Assembly: GCA_018644665.1 (NCBI GenBank)
Contig: JABGQA010000138.1
Location: forward strand, 1 to 64,000
Direction of reading: 5' to 3'
Length of the DNA stretch: 64,000 nucleotides
Source of the DNA: Candidatus Poribacteria bacterium
GTDB taxonomy: Bacteria; Poribacteria; WGA-4E; GCA-2687025
In this document: in pieces, positions 48,203 through 57,343 of the stretch
How the letters are laid out: every line of letters begins with the position of its first letter
Position numbering within the stretch: position 1 is the first letter of the stretch
The notes under the pieces: generated by a model
Told to the model about the DNA's origin: nothing
What the model saw: the letters and a program-made list of their open reading frames with translations, nothing else
Databases searched by the model: none
Made by a program: the position numbers and the translations under genes

Positions 48203-49117
48203 CTATCCGCCGAGGGTGTAGATGTACCGCGCGATCACGGAGCCGACGGCGTCGAGGCTTTCCGACGAGCACTTGTCGGGCGTGTCTTCAACCGTGTGCC
48301 AGGGCGGGTAGCTGAAGTCGATGATGTCGATGGCGGGGATTCCCGCCTTGATGAGCAGGACGTGGTCGTCCGAGATCGCGGGGCCCGTACGCGGGCTGAA
48401 CTGCGTCACACCCATGTCCTGAGCGGTCGCCCACACGCCGCGGACGATGTCCGGCGCGGCCTGAAGCGACGTGGGCTCGACAGGTATCGACAAGTCCGCA
48501 TCGCCCACCATATCCAGCAGGATCGCCCACCGCGGGCGGGCGGGTATGAGGTTGCGGGCGTAGTAGCGCGAACCGTGAAACATGTTCGCGGTCGTCTTTC
48601 CCCAATCCTCACCGTCGAACAGCACGATTACCACGGGTACGGGCGGCGCCACGATGTCGAACACGCGCGCCAACTCGATCAGCACCGCGACGCCCGAGGC
48701 GCCGTCGTTCGCGCCCGGGATGGGGGTGTCTCGGTTGTCGGGGTTCGGGTCGCGGTCGGCGAACGGCCGCGTGTCCCAGTGCGCGCAGAGCAGGACGGGC
48801 GACTCGGTGGCGTTCCCGAACGTCGCGATGACGTTGTGCATCGGGATGTCGCGGCCACCGTCGGTGATCGTGAACGACTGGAGCTGGACGTCATCCGCGA
48901 AGACCCCGAGCTGCTCCACGAGGTAATCGCGCGTCTCTACGTGCGTGTCCGTGCCAGGCACGCGTGGGCCGATGGCGACCTGCCGCCGGAGCGCGATCAT
49001 CGCCAGTTCGCCGTTGAAAGTAGGCAATGCCTGGGCGTCGGCGAGACGCTCGTCCGCGACGCATCCGAGCAGCACGAGCGCGGGTAGGAGGAAGGCCGCG
49101 ATGCGCTGGGCGCCCAT
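48203..49117 (-). CDS. M28-family zinc peptidase / glutaminyl-cyclase-like lipoprotein
   Basis: A 304-aa predicted lipoprotein (lipobox LVLLGC) of the M28 fold. Zinc and catalytic residues are seen in LLCAHWDTRP (His, Asp), IPGANDGASG (bridging Asp), VLFDGEDWG (Glu pair) and PPWHTVEDTPDK (last His). FDGEDWG is the form typical of glutaminyl-peptide cyclotransferases, so N-terminal cyclisation of exported proteins is as likely as aminopeptidase activity. The ATG shares one base with the recR stop (TGATG); a TTG one codon earlier is possible but less likely. Confidence 0.88.
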   Translation of the reverse strand: MGAQRIAAFLLPALVLLGCVADERLADAQALPTFNGELAMIALRRQVAIGPRVPGTDTHVETRDYLVEQLGVFADDVQLQSFTITDGGRDIPMHNVIATFGNATESPVLLCAHWDTRPFADRDPNPDNRDTPIPGANDGASGVAVLIELARVFDIVAPPVPVVIVLFDGEDWGKTTANMFHGSRYYARNLIPARPRWAILLDMVGDADLSIPVEPTSLQAAPDIVRGVWATAQDMGVTQFSPRTGPAISDDHVLLIKAGIPAIDIIDFSYPPWHTVEDTPDKCSSESLDAVGSVIARYIYTLGG

Positions 49118-49725
49118 CAAGTGACCTCGTTGCGCGCTTCGAGGGCCTGGCTCAGCGTGACGTCGTCGACGTAGTCCAAGTCGCTGCCGATGGGCACGCC
49201 GTATGCGATCTGCGTCACGCGGATGTCGTGAGGGGTGAGATGCTGCAGCATGTAGGTCACCGTGGCGCTGCCCTCGACGCTGGGGCTCAGCGCGAAGATC
49301 ACCTCGGTCACCTCGCCGTCCCCCAGTCTGTTGACGAGTTCCGGGATGCGCAGATCCTCGGGACGCACGTGATTGAGCGCCGACAGCAGCCCGCCGAGAA
49401 CGTGATACATGCCGGTGTATGTGCCGGTGCGCTCGAAGATAGACACGTCGTCGGCGTCCTCGACGACGCAGATGACCTTATGGTCACGCTGGGGATGCTC
49501 GCAGATGCGGCAGGGATCGTCGTGCAGTTCGGTGATGCTGCCGCAGATGGAGCAGTTCGTGAGCTTCTCGTGGATCGTGCCGATGGCGGCCCCGAGACGT
49601 CGCGCGTCCTCGGCCGGTTCCTTGAGAAGGTGGAACGCCAGCCGTTGGGCCGTCTTCGGCCCGACGCCGGGCAGCTTCTGCAGTTCCGTGAGCAGGCGCA
49701 TGAGGCTGTCGGGAAAGTAGCGCAT
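49117..49725 (-). CDS. recR: Recombination protein RecR
   Basis: Recombinational-repair mediator acting with RecO/RecF. At 202 aa it has the full family layout: helix-hairpin-helix (LQKLPGVGPKTAQRLAFHLL), C4 zinc finger (CSICGS...CRIC), and a Toprim domain from ICVVEDADDVSIFERTG to VTYMLQHL. It is one base from the M28 gene downstream and 124 bp from the panE-like gene upstream. The dnaX gene that often precedes recR is not here. Confidence 0.97.
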   Translation of the reverse strand: MRYFPDSLMRLLTELQKLPGVGPKTAQRLAFHLLKEPAEDARRLGAAIGTIHEKLTNCSICGSITELHDDPCRICEHPQRDHKVICVVEDADDVSIFERTGTYTGMYHVLGGLLSALNHVRPEDLRIPELVNRLGDGEVTEVIFALSPSVEGSATVTYMLQHLTPHDIRVTQIAYGVPIGSDLDYVDDVTLSQALEARNEVT

Positions 49726-49849
49726 ACACGGCTCTCAGGTGTTGGGGGTCCGACGGCAATGATACCGAGTGGGCGTGAGGCCGACAATCGCCAGCGAGCG
49801 ACACGGGCCCAGGCTGACGCCGCCGCGTCCTGCAACTGGGTCGGCCGAA

Positions 49850-50779
49850 TCACACCTCGGCGTCGTAGGCGTCTTCGATTGTCTTCACGAGGAGTGCCAT
49901 CGTCTCGTTGTAGGGCGTGGGGATGCCGACCTCGGCGCCCATCTCGGCGACGGCGCCGTTGATGACGTCGATCTCCGTGAGGCGCTTGTTCTCCACATCC
50001 TGGAGCATCGACGCCTTGCCGCCTACGGCCCGCGTCAGGATGTCCGTGATGGTGTCCCAACGCTCGTCGAAGTCGAGGGGGATGTCTCGCGCGTTCGCCA
50101 CGGCGACGGCCTCGGCGAGTATCTCCCGCATCAGCTCGCGGACGTTCTCGTCGGCGATGAGTTGGTCGGCGGTGAAGCGCAGGACCGCAGATGTCGGCAG
50201 CGTGCAGACGTTCAACGACAGCTTCGACCAGACCTGCCGCAGTACTTCATCCGTCGCTTCCGCCTGCATCCCCGCGGCGTTCAGAGCATCGGCGATGCGC
50301 GCCACGCGTTCCGAAACCCCTCCGTCGAGCTCTCCTAGAAAGGTGCGGCCGGTTCCGGCATGCTGGACATGCCCGGGGCCGACGACGGTGGCGCTGTGAT
50401 AGCTGACACCGATCGCGACGCGATGCGCGCCGACGATCTCCGCGATGCGCGTCGCGTTTCCCCAGCCGTTCTGTAGCGACAGGACGACCGTGTCGTCGCC
50501 TATCATCGGAGCCGCCGCGCGAACGGCGTCCTCGGTGTGGTAGCACTTCACGAAGACGATCACGACGTCCACCACGCCCACGGTTGACGGATCGGTCGTC
50601 GCGGGGACGCGGTACGTCGTGGTCTCGCCAGCAGCGTCGATGCGCAGGCCCACGCCATTCACGCGTTCCACGGCCTCGTGATTCACGTCGACCAGCGTGA
50701 CGTCACATCCGCCCTCGGCTAGACGGGCGCCGTATAGACCGCCCATCGCTCCCGTGCCGCCTAGCATGGCCACGCGCAT
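49850..50779 (-). CDS. panE: 2-dehydropantoate 2-reductase family protein
   Basis: A ketopantoate reductase-family enzyme (NADPH-dependent reduction towards pantothenate/CoA). The 309-aa sequence has the Rossmann motif GGTGAMGGLYG, VFVKCYHTEDA, SLQNGWGN, the catalytic lysine in WSKLSLNVC, and the C-terminal SMLQDVENKRLTEIDVING, all standard. Some family members act on other 2-ketoacids, so the symbol is by similarity. GGAGG lies 6 nt before the ATG. It starts 25 bp after the end of an epimerase pseudogene. Confidence 0.88.
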   Translation of the reverse strand: MRVAMLGGTGAMGGLYGARLAEGGCDVTLVDVNHEAVERVNGVGLRIDAAGETTTYRVPATTDPSTVGVVDVVIVFVKCYHTEDAVRAAAPMIGDDTVVLSLQNGWGNATRIAEIVGAHRVAIGVSYHSATVVGPGHVQHAGTGRTFLGELDGGVSERVARIADALNAAGMQAEATDEVLRQVWSKLSLNVCTLPTSAVLRFTADQLIADENVRELMREILAEAVAVANARDIPLDFDERWDTITDILTRAVGGKASMLQDVENKRLTEIDVINGAVAEMGAEVGIPTPYNETMALLVKTIEDAYDAEV

Positions 50780-50803
50780 GAGATCCTCCAGAGTCGGGCC
50801 CGG

Positions 50804-51158
50804 CTATCCGTCGAGGCCGGCGAATTCGTCGCCCATGGCCCAAGTCGTTCCCAGGCGGCGATGACGCGGTTGTCTAGGGCTCGTCGTCGCCGGGCGCGAT
50901 GGCCCAGGTTCCGCGATCCAGCGGCAGATGCGCCGCACGCCGTCTTGGATCGAGATCGTGTAATCGAAGCCGATATCCTGGATGTGGCGCTCGAATGCGG
51001 CGCAGTCGCTGCAATCGCCGGTGAGCTGCACAACGCGGTCGGGCGTTGGGGCGGCCGTGCCGCGGTTGTGGTGCGTGACCTACAAAGCCACGCGCCAGGA
51101 ACAGCCCGGTCATCGGTGTGCTGATGCGGCCTGCGCCTCCGGCCATCGGAACCTGCAT
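50804..51158 (-). pseudogene. Decayed NAD-dependent epimerase/dehydratase
   Basis: Fragments of one NAD-epimerase lie in different minus-strand frames. First is GAGRISTPMTGLFLARGF then GH (Rossmann start, ~51135 down). After a frame change comes VTHHNRG and DRVVQLTGDCSDCAAF, the second strand with NRG and GD. This runs straight into DIGFDYTISIQDGVRRI, which resembles the family's C-terminal end, and after another frame change into DNRVIAAWERLG, the usual tail of these proteins. The central ~250 residues are missing. Frameshifts plus a large internal deletion make this a pseudogene; the exact ends are approximate. Confidence 0.7.
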
Positions 51159-51174
51159 GGCCCGGCTTCCTGCG

Positions 51175-51513
51175 CTAGAGGACGTTGATCTTGCCAGTGC
51201 GCGCGTAGAGAGCCATCAGCTTGCGCGCGCGGCGCCTGAGCTTCTTGTCGTCGTCGTGTTCGAGCTTGCGGATGGCGCCGACGACCTCCTCCTCGCGATG
51301 TCGTGGCGATCCATCGCCCAGCGTGTGGAAGACGGTGCTACGCACGCGGACGCTGCCGTCGTCGACCATCTCGATGATGCGGTCCCACGCGCGCGGGTAG
51401 TCGCCTTTGAGCTCGCAGGGGCACAGGTCGTGGACGGCCTGTACCCGCACCTCCGGGTCGGGGTCGTGTGTCAGGGTGATCAACTCGTCGATCATGGCGT
51501 CGGGGAGGGCCAT
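51175..51513 (-). CDS. Small HEAT-repeat protein
   Basis: A 112-aa helical-repeat protein with two to three HEAT units (DPDPEVRVQAVHDLCPCEL, DGSVRVRSTVFHTLGDG, KKLRRRARKLMALYA). AGGAGGA lies about 9 nt before the ATG, so it is probably expressed. Such small HEAT proteins act as scaffolds or lyase subunits; nothing here identifies a partner. It is upstream of the epimerase pseudogene on the same strand. Confidence 0.8.
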   Translation of the reverse strand: MALPDAMIDELITLTHDPDPEVRVQAVHDLCPCELKGDYPRAWDRIIEMVDDGSVRVRSTVFHTLGDGSPRHREEEVVGAIRKLEHDDDKKLRRRARKLMALYARTGKINVL

Positions 51514-51665
51514 GGTTCCACATCCTCCTCAAATCGAGCCCTCAGCGGCGCGCCCGGGCGGACGGTCGCGTGTGGGGCCGCGGGCGCGTGCATTCTAGCG
51601 GCCGCAGCCGCTACGCGAAAGCCGTAGCCATGACCGGGCGACCCGAGCACCGATGCCAAGCTCCG

Positions 51666-52430
51666 TTAGCGCGCGCTCCGGACCTCGTGCGCCACCCACA
51701 CGTTCGCTTCCACGTACCGAACGCGGTCGGCGTCAGCGTCGACCTCGATGGGCGCCAGGGCGCCCGGCACGATGTACTCGCCGCTCTCCGGGAGCCGCAT
51801 GCCCGTCCACTCCTCCCACTGCGCCACGGTCCCCTCGACCCTGTAGGCGTCAGGACATACGCCGAGGACGGAGCCCCCAGCCCGGACGTGCAGACGCAGC
51901 CATGGGTCCAACGGGAGTCCGTCCTCGTTTCGCCACCGCACGTAGCGGTCCATGGGGGTTAGCGGGTAGTGGCTCTTCAGCGTCGGTCGAAGCGGCACGA
52001 CCAGCCGGTCGAGGCCGTGACGCCGTCCGATGGAGCGCATCGCGCGGATCATCAGGCTCCCGACACCTTTCCCCTGGTGTTCGGGCAATACGATGATCGC
52101 CAGCGCGCTCATCGTATTGCGGGCGCCGCCGGAGAGTTGCATCCCGTCAGTCATCGCCCACTCCCAGCCTTCCGCGGGCAGATCCTCGCGACGTCCTCGC
52201 CATGCCAACGGCAGGCTGTGGCCGATCGCGACGACGTGGCCGGTCGAGTCATCGACCAGGGCGTACTGATACTCCGGGAAGCGCGTCCAGAGCTTCCCCC
52301 AGTGCGAATTGGCGACTGCGCAGTGTCGCAGGAACTCCGGCCATACGCGTGCAGAGGCATCATCCGCGGCGCGTCTGATCTGGTCGAGATGCTCGTCCGC
52401 GGTGCGGAGCGCGTATCCCTGGAATTCCAT
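51666..52430 (-). CDS. GNAT-family N-acetyltransferase
   Basis: A 254-aa acetyltransferase. The acetyl-CoA-binding motif A is SALAIIVLPEHQGKGVGSLM (Q-x-x-G-x-G). The C-terminal half (PLTPMDRYVRWRNEDGLPLD) is longer than in minimal GNATs. GGAGGGA lies 6 nt before the ATG. The substrate is unknown. It is 152 bp upstream of the HEAT gene and divergent from pabB. Confidence 0.87.
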   Translation of the reverse strand: MEFQGYALRTADEHLDQIRRAADDASARVWPEFLRHCAVANSHWGKLWTRFPEYQYALVDDSTGHVVAIGHSLPLAWRGRREDLPAEGWEWAMTDGMQLSGGARNTMSALAIIVLPEHQGKGVGSLMIRAMRSIGRRHGLDRLVVPLRPTLKSHYPLTPMDRYVRWRNEDGLPLDPWLRLHVRAGGSVLGVCPDAYRVEGTVAQWEEWTGMRLPESGEYIVPGALAPIEVDADADRVRYVEANVWVAHEVRSAR

Positions 52431-52609
52431 GACGTCCCTCCGACGAACTGCGTGGGCGGCTCGGCGCCCGCATGGTCACAGTATCACGGGCAGCCGGATG
52501 CACACCGTGATTGCCGTCGCCCACCCGCCTGGGATCAGCTATCTTGACCATGTAACGCCACGGGTGATAGCGTTCAGGTCGCCCGCTCGCGATGGTAGGA
52601 GCCAGCCAC

Positions 52610-54046
52610 GTGGAACGTGCAATCGTCGTCGAGGACCCATGTCCTCCCCACGTGCTGATGCGGCGCTTACTCGCCGCTTTTCCGACCGCCCGACGGCCCT
52701 TCCTGCTGGAGAGCGCGGGCGACCATCCCGCCGACGGCCGGTGGTCCTTCCTCGGCATCGACCCGCACAGGACGCTTCGCGGCTATTTCGACAGAACCGA
52801 GTCGGAGCGCTTCGGCCCGGACGGCGCTACGCGTGTCACGACCACCCGACAGCACCCTCTCGACGCCTTCGCCGATGCGCTCGCCGAGACGGCGACGACG
52901 CCTCCGTCAGACGACGGCCCGCCCTTCCGCTCCGGCGCGGTCGGAGCCTTGGCGTACGACCTCGGGGAACTGATCGAGCCCACGGCGAGAACCCCGGAGC
53001 CGGTCAGCGACGAGCCGCTGCTGGACATGGCCTTCTACAACGGCGTGATCGCGTACGACCACGCGTCGGACATTGCGTGGGCATTCGCGACCGAAGCGCC
53101 GGACGCGCCTGAACCGCGCTGGCTGACTAGCGCAGTACAGCTCATGACTCGTCCGGCGACCACGACGCGCGACCACGCTCCCCCAGTCCGCATAGGCATG
53201 CCGATCTCGTCGACCGTCAGTCCCGCGGCGTATATGAAAGCGGTGCGCGCGGCGAAGGAGTACATCGCAGCGGGTGATGTGTACCAGGTCAACGTCGCGC
53301 AGGAGTTCATCGCGCCGTACGCCGCGGCTCCGATCGACCTGTACGCCGCGCTTCGCGACACGAACCCGGCGCCGTTCGCGGCGTTCATGGACATGGGCGA
53401 CTACGCGATCGCGAGTTCGTCGCCGGAGCGCTTCCTCCGCTACGATCCGCGCAATCGTCGCATTGAGACCAAGCCGATCAAGGGGACGCGTCCCCGCGGC
53501 CATACGTCGGGTCAGGACGCGTTCTACGAGGCGGAACTCATGGGCAGCGTCAAGGACGCGGCCGAACTCGTGATGATCGTGGATCTGGAGCGCAACGACC
53601 TGGGTCGGATATGCGAATACGGTTCCGTCCGCGTGCAGGCGTTGAGGACAGTCGAGAAGTTCGCGACCGTGCAGCATACCGTCGCGACGATCGAGGGCCG
53701 CGTGCGCGCGGGTGTGGACGTGAGCGACATCCTGCGCGCGACGTTCCCAGGCGGCTCGATCACCGGCGCACCCAAGATCCGCGCGATGCAGGTGATAGCC
53801 GAACTCGAGACCGCCCGTCGTGGCGTTTACACCGGCTCTCTCGGCTACTTCGATACCGGCGGCGCGTTCGACCTGAGCATCGCCATACGCACGGTCGTGG
53901 CGCGCGACGGTCACGCAAGCATGTGGGCGGGTAGCGGCATCGTCGCGGACTCCGATCCCGAGGAGGAGTACCACGAGGCGATGGGCAAGGCGAGCCCCCT
54001 GTTCGCCGCGTTGGGAGCGCGTGAGTGTATCCCTATGTCCGGCTGA
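52610..54046 (+). CDS. pabB: Aminodeoxychorismate synthase component I
   Basis: Converts chorismate and ammonia to 4-amino-4-deoxychorismate for p-aminobenzoate/folate. About 478 aa. The chorismate-binding domain shows KEYIAAGDVYQVNVAQEF, SSSPERFLR, IETKPIKGTRPRG, IVDLERNDLGRI and FPGGSITGAPKIRAM. Lysine in PIKGT is the PabB form (anthranilate synthase has Ala), which supports PabB over TrpE. GTG 52610 has AGGAG 8 nt upstream and is preferred over ATG 52592. It overlaps pabC by 22 bp. No PabA-type glutamine amidotransferase is in the window. Confidence 0.93.
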   Translation: MERAIVVEDPCPPHVLMRRLLAAFPTARRPFLLESAGDHPADGRWSFLGIDPHRTLRGYFDRTESERFGPDGATRVTTTRQHPLDAFADALAETATTPPSDDGPPFRSGAVGALAYDLGELIEPTARTPEPVSDEPLLDMAFYNGVIAYDHASDIAWAFATEAPDAPEPRWLTSAVQLMTRPATTTRDHAPPVRIGMPISSTVSPAAYMKAVRAAKEYIAAGDVYQVNVAQEFIAPYAAAPIDLYAALRDTNPAPFAAFMDMGDYAIASSSPERFLRYDPRNRRIETKPIKGTRPRGHTSGQDAFYEAELMGSVKDAAELVMIVDLERNDLGRICEYGSVRVQALRTVEKFATVQHTVATIEGRVRAGVDVSDILRATFPGGSITGAPKIRAMQVIAELETARRGVYTGSLGYFDTGGAFDLSIAIRTVVARDGHASMWAGSGIVADSDPEEEYHEAMGKASPLFAALGARECIPMSG

Positions 54047-54867
54047 ACGGCTCCATCACGCACCATGAAGACGCCACAGTATCGCCCATCTCACCGGGCT
54101 TCCTGTACGGCGATGGGGCCTTCGAAACGGTTCGCTGGGTCCTCGGGAGCGGCGCTTTTCGCCTGGGCGACCACGCCGCGCGCCTGACTCGGGCGCTCGA
54201 GTTCCTGGGCATCTCGCCCGCGCCCACGGCGGCAGAATGCGCCGCGGCCATGCGGGAGACCGTGGCGGTCAACGCGCCCGACGGTGATGTGGCCGTCCGG
54301 CTTACCGTCGCCGAGGGGGAAACGCCCGGGAATCCCACGACCCTCGTCATGCTCCGAGACATCCCGTACACGGCGGAGATGTATGAACGGGGCGTCTCGG
54401 CTACTCTCCTCGAAGGCGGCGGGGGACCGCTTACCAAGCACAAGTCTCTCAACTACGCCGCGCATTGGCGCGCGCGCCGGATTGCGGCGATGGGCGGCTA
54501 TGCGGAGGCCCTGGCATACGACGCCCAGGGACACATCTTGGAGGGATCGACCTCGAACCTGTTCATCGTCTCGCAAGGGAAGGCCATGACGCCACCGTCG
54601 GATATGCCGTTGCTCCCGGGCATTACACGGGCCGCCGTGCTCGACTTCGCTGCGGCCGACGGCATTGTCGCCGAGGAGCGCGTCATCTCCCGCCCGGACC
54701 TGCGACGCGCGGACGAGGCGTTCCTGACGAACGCCGTCGCGGGCGTGCTTCCTCTGACAGGCGTGGACGGCGACGCGATCGGGACGGGCGGCGTCGGACC
54801 CGTGACCGCTCGACTTGCCGCGGCTTACCGTAGGGCTGTAGCCGACGAGCTGGACTCGCGAGCATGA
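54025..54867 (+). CDS. pabC: Aminotransferase class IV, probable aminodeoxychorismate lyase
   Basis: A 280-aa PLP enzyme of the class IV fold; next to pabB the likely role is 4-amino-4-deoxychorismate lyase, releasing p-aminobenzoate and pyruvate. Motifs: SPGFLYGDGAFETVR, the PLP lysine in LTKHKSLNYAAH, EGSTSNLFIV, and LLPGITRAAVLDF. Branched-chain or D-amino-acid aminotransferases share the fold, so activity is inferred from context. GTG start 54025 is inside the end of pabB; the stop overlaps the next gene (ATGA). Confidence 0.88.
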   Translation: MYPYVRLNGSITHHEDATVSPISPGFLYGDGAFETVRWVLGSGAFRLGDHAARLTRALEFLGISPAPTAAECAAAMRETVAVNAPDGDVAVRLTVAEGETPGNPTTLVMLRDIPYTAEMYERGVSATLLEGGGGPLTKHKSLNYAAHWRARRIAAMGGYAEALAYDAQGHILEGSTSNLFIVSQGKAMTPPSDMPLLPGITRAAVLDFAAADGIVAEERVISRPDLRRADEAFLTNAVAGVLPLTGVDGDAIGTGGVGPVTARLAAAYRRAVADELDSRA

Positions 54868-56183
54868 TCCACAGCCTCGTTATCGACGCCACCGGGCAGG
54901 ATCTGCGACGCATTCGCCAGGGGATGGCGGCGATCGCGGAGCTTGCCGACAACGCCGATGTGCCGATCACGTGGGCCCTCGATGTACGATCCGCCCGGTC
55001 GGCGGCGTCCTGGCTCGTGGAGCGATCGAACAGGCCGGACACCGTGATCCTGGTGCTTAACACCGGCACGTGGGGCCTCTCCGACACGAGCGCGGCGGAT
55101 GCGAACATCGACGAAGCGGCCGAGCGCCTCGTGCGCGAACGCGAGCAGTTGCCCACCCGGATTGGTCAGGAGCGCGATCGACTCATCGAGGCTCTACCTG
55201 GCGCGAAGGTGACGATCGCCGGCGCCGAGGCGAAGAACCCCGCGCTCATATACGCGCTCGAATCGCTCGAATTCCAGGGACTCTGGGGATACCGCTGGAA
55301 CGAAGCCTCACCCCGCGCGATGGATCGCGGCTGTCCGTTCGGATACTTCTTCGTGAGCCGGGACAGGCAGCACTCCGGCGGCGCGCCGGCGAGCACGGTG
55401 GTCGGCGTTCCACGGCACTCGGGGGATCTCTCCTTCTGGCGACGTATGCCCCCCGAGCCGGGCGTTGCCCCCAACGCGGAAGACGACATTCTGATAGGGG
55501 AGCCGGCCCCCACGCCGATCGTCATCGACCTGGATACAGCGACGACGACCGCGGAACTACGTCGCGTGGCTGCGTGCGGCGAGGTCAACGCGTGGAACGC
55601 CGTCGTGCAGACGATCCACGCGGAGGAGTGCGCTGCGCTGACGGAGCAGGACACGGCCGATCTCAACGAGGTTTGGGCGGCGGCGAAGGAGTTCGGCTTC
55701 ACGTCCACGCCGCTGACGGAATCCGTCGCCGAGTACAGGACACGCTTCCCGGAGACGGAGCCGACGATACAGGTCGCCGACAGGGCCGCGGCATCCGAGG
55801 GACCCGCACGCCCGGGTGGGAGCCGCGAGTTCTTCTACTACGACGCGCGCGGCCAGTACACCTTCGATGACGGCGGCAGCGCCCCGACGGACTGCTACAA
55901 CTATGTGACTGCCCCGGCGTCGTCGCGATTCCTGACGGAGTACGAGCTTCCCACCGTTACCGATTTCAGCTCCGAGCGCCGCCGAAGCCAACTCCGCCTG
56001 TCGCTCGCGCTGGAGTCCCCCAAACCGATGCCGTACGCGATGTTCATGTGGAACGAGCATCGCCATCTCAGCGTCGTCGAGGAAAATGTGCTGGAGTTGC
56101 GATGGGTGGACGAGCACGGCATGCTCATCCTGATGGACCTGGAACCGGGCAAGAACGAGTTCTCCGTCCTGCTCACGATTTAA
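54864..56183 (+). CDS. Conserved protein of unknown function, coupled to pabB-pabC
   Basis: A 439-aa soluble protein with no signal peptide or membrane segment. The N-terminal ~200 residues have alternating strand/helix character (VPITWALDVRSARSAASWLV, DTVILVLNTGTWGL, LEFQGLWGYRWNEASPRAMD), faintly reminiscent of a polysaccharide-deacetylase/TIM-barrel-like fold. The C-terminal ~130 residues (EFFYYDARGQYTFDDGG, MPYAMFMWNEHRHLSVV, EPGKNEFSVLLTI) look beta-rich. I do not recognise the family. The ATG overlaps the pabC stop by 4 bp (ATGA), so it is translated with the p-aminobenzoate genes. Confidence 0.8.
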   Translation: MIHSLVIDATGQDLRRIRQGMAAIAELADNADVPITWALDVRSARSAASWLVERSNRPDTVILVLNTGTWGLSDTSAADANIDEAAERLVREREQLPTRIGQERDRLIEALPGAKVTIAGAEAKNPALIYALESLEFQGLWGYRWNEASPRAMDRGCPFGYFFVSRDRQHSGGAPASTVVGVPRHSGDLSFWRRMPPEPGVAPNAEDDILIGEPAPTPIVIDLDTATTTAELRRVAACGEVNAWNAVVQTIHAEECAALTEQDTADLNEVWAAAKEFGFTSTPLTESVAEYRTRFPETEPTIQVADRAAASEGPARPGGSREFFYYDARGQYTFDDGGSAPTDCYNYVTAPASSRFLTEYELPTVTDFSSERRRSQLRLSLALESPKPMPYAMFMWNEHRHLSVVEENVLELRWVDEHGMLILMDLEPGKNEFSVLLTI

Positions 56184-56242
56184 CCCTTCGATCGCCACGG
56201 TCGTCAATACACAGGGTTGCTATCGCATAGGGAGAGCCACCG

Positions 56243-57268
56243 ATGAAGTCGATTATCAGAACCACGCTGCTCGTTGCGTTGCTCTTGCCGCAACTCGCCC
56301 ACGCGGATTGGGCGATTAGCCGCGCGGAGGACTACGACGCCGAGGTGGACTTACTCGGCATAGCCTTCCTGGACGACAACAGGGGATGGGCCGTTGGCGA
56401 CAAGGGCACAATCCTCGCGACTGCCGACGGCGGCCAGACCTGGACGCAACAAGCGATGCCCGAGCCGGCCGCGGATATCGAGGAACGGTTCCGCAGCCGC
56501 ATGATGTCGGCGCAGCTCGTCCGAGTGCTGGTCGCGGGCGAGTCGTCTGTGTGGATTCTGGGATCGGGCGTCCTCTTGGGGTCCGACGACGCGGGCGCGA
56601 CGTGGCGCTATGCAAACGCCGGGACGCGGAATCGCCTGACGAACGGCGTGTTCCTCTCGCCTGAGGTCGGCTTCATCGTGGGCGACAACCGCACGGCGGT
56701 CGGCACTTGGGACGGCGGCAGCACGTGGGAAGCCGTCTCTGAGGGGCGACGCGCGCGCGCCGGTGACAACCGCACGACATTCGAAGCCATCGGCTTCATG
56801 ACGGAGGATATCGGCTGGATTGTCGGCTCGTCGGGCACCTACATGCGTAGCGAGGACGGCGGCAAGAGCTGGGGTGAGCCGGACGGCGTGGACTTCGACG
56901 CCGGTGAGAACATCTTCGGCATGAAGTGCCTGTCCGAGACAGAAGCATGGGCGGTAGGCGCCGAGGCGACGCTCCTCCACACCACGGACGGCGGCGAATA
57001 CTGGGAGCGCATAGAAAACGACGCCGAAGACTTCTGGTACAACCTCATGGACATCACCTTCACCGCGGACGGCAAGCAGGCGTGGTCGGTAGGCGACGGC
57101 GGGGTCATCCTCCACACGACCGACGGCGGCGAGACGTGGCCCTCCGAGGATTCGAGCGTGAACCACAACCTGAAAGCCGTCGCCGTGACGCCTTCCGGCG
57201 CCGCCCATGTGGTGGGAGCCTGGGGGGTCATCCTACAGAGCGCCCCGACGGGCATCGCCGGCAACTAG
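56243..57268 (+). CDS. YCF48/BNR-like secreted repeat protein (second copy)
   Basis: A 341-aa exported beta-propeller protein, paralogous to the one at 36075-37112. The signal peptide is MKSIIRTTLLVALLLPQLAH. Six BNR-like blades are visible, e.g. TADGGQTWTQQ, SDDAGATWRYA, TTDGGEYWERI and TTDGGETWPSE, with intervening GWAVGDKGTIL and GWIVGSSGTYM strands. GGGAG is about 8 nt before the ATG. It lies 59 bp after the unknown gene of the pab group. Confidence 0.88.
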   Translation: MKSIIRTTLLVALLLPQLAHADWAISRAEDYDAEVDLLGIAFLDDNRGWAVGDKGTILATADGGQTWTQQAMPEPAADIEERFRSRMMSAQLVRVLVAGESSVWILGSGVLLGSDDAGATWRYANAGTRNRLTNGVFLSPEVGFIVGDNRTAVGTWDGGSTWEAVSEGRRARAGDNRTTFEAIGFMTEDIGWIVGSSGTYMRSEDGGKSWGEPDGVDFDAGENIFGMKCLSETEAWAVGAEATLLHTTDGGEYWERIENDAEDFWYNLMDITFTADGKQAWSVGDGGVILHTTDGGETWPSEDSSVNHNLKAVAVTPSGAAHVVGAWGVILQSAPTGIAGN

Positions 57269-57292
57269 CCGCAACGCGACTAACCATCGTAT

Positions 57293-57331
57293 CGCCGGCA
57301 GCGCGCCACGGAGCGACGTGCGCTGCCGGCG
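57293..57331. terminator. Strong bidirectional hairpin between convergent genes
   Basis: A perfect 12-bp stem, CGCCGGCAGCGC (57293-57304) with GCGCTGCCGGCG (57320-57331), and a 15-nt loop, between the YCF48 gene (+) and the TPR/HEAT gene (-). No U-tract on either side. A shared terminator is the simplest reading. Confidence 0.6.
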
Positions 57332-57343
57332 ACGCGTGCACGG

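Noticed and set aside
51175-51513. HEAT protein and epimerase pseudogene as a functional two-gene unit
   Set aside because: The epimerase fragments are in different frames with the middle missing, so only the HEAT gene is intact.
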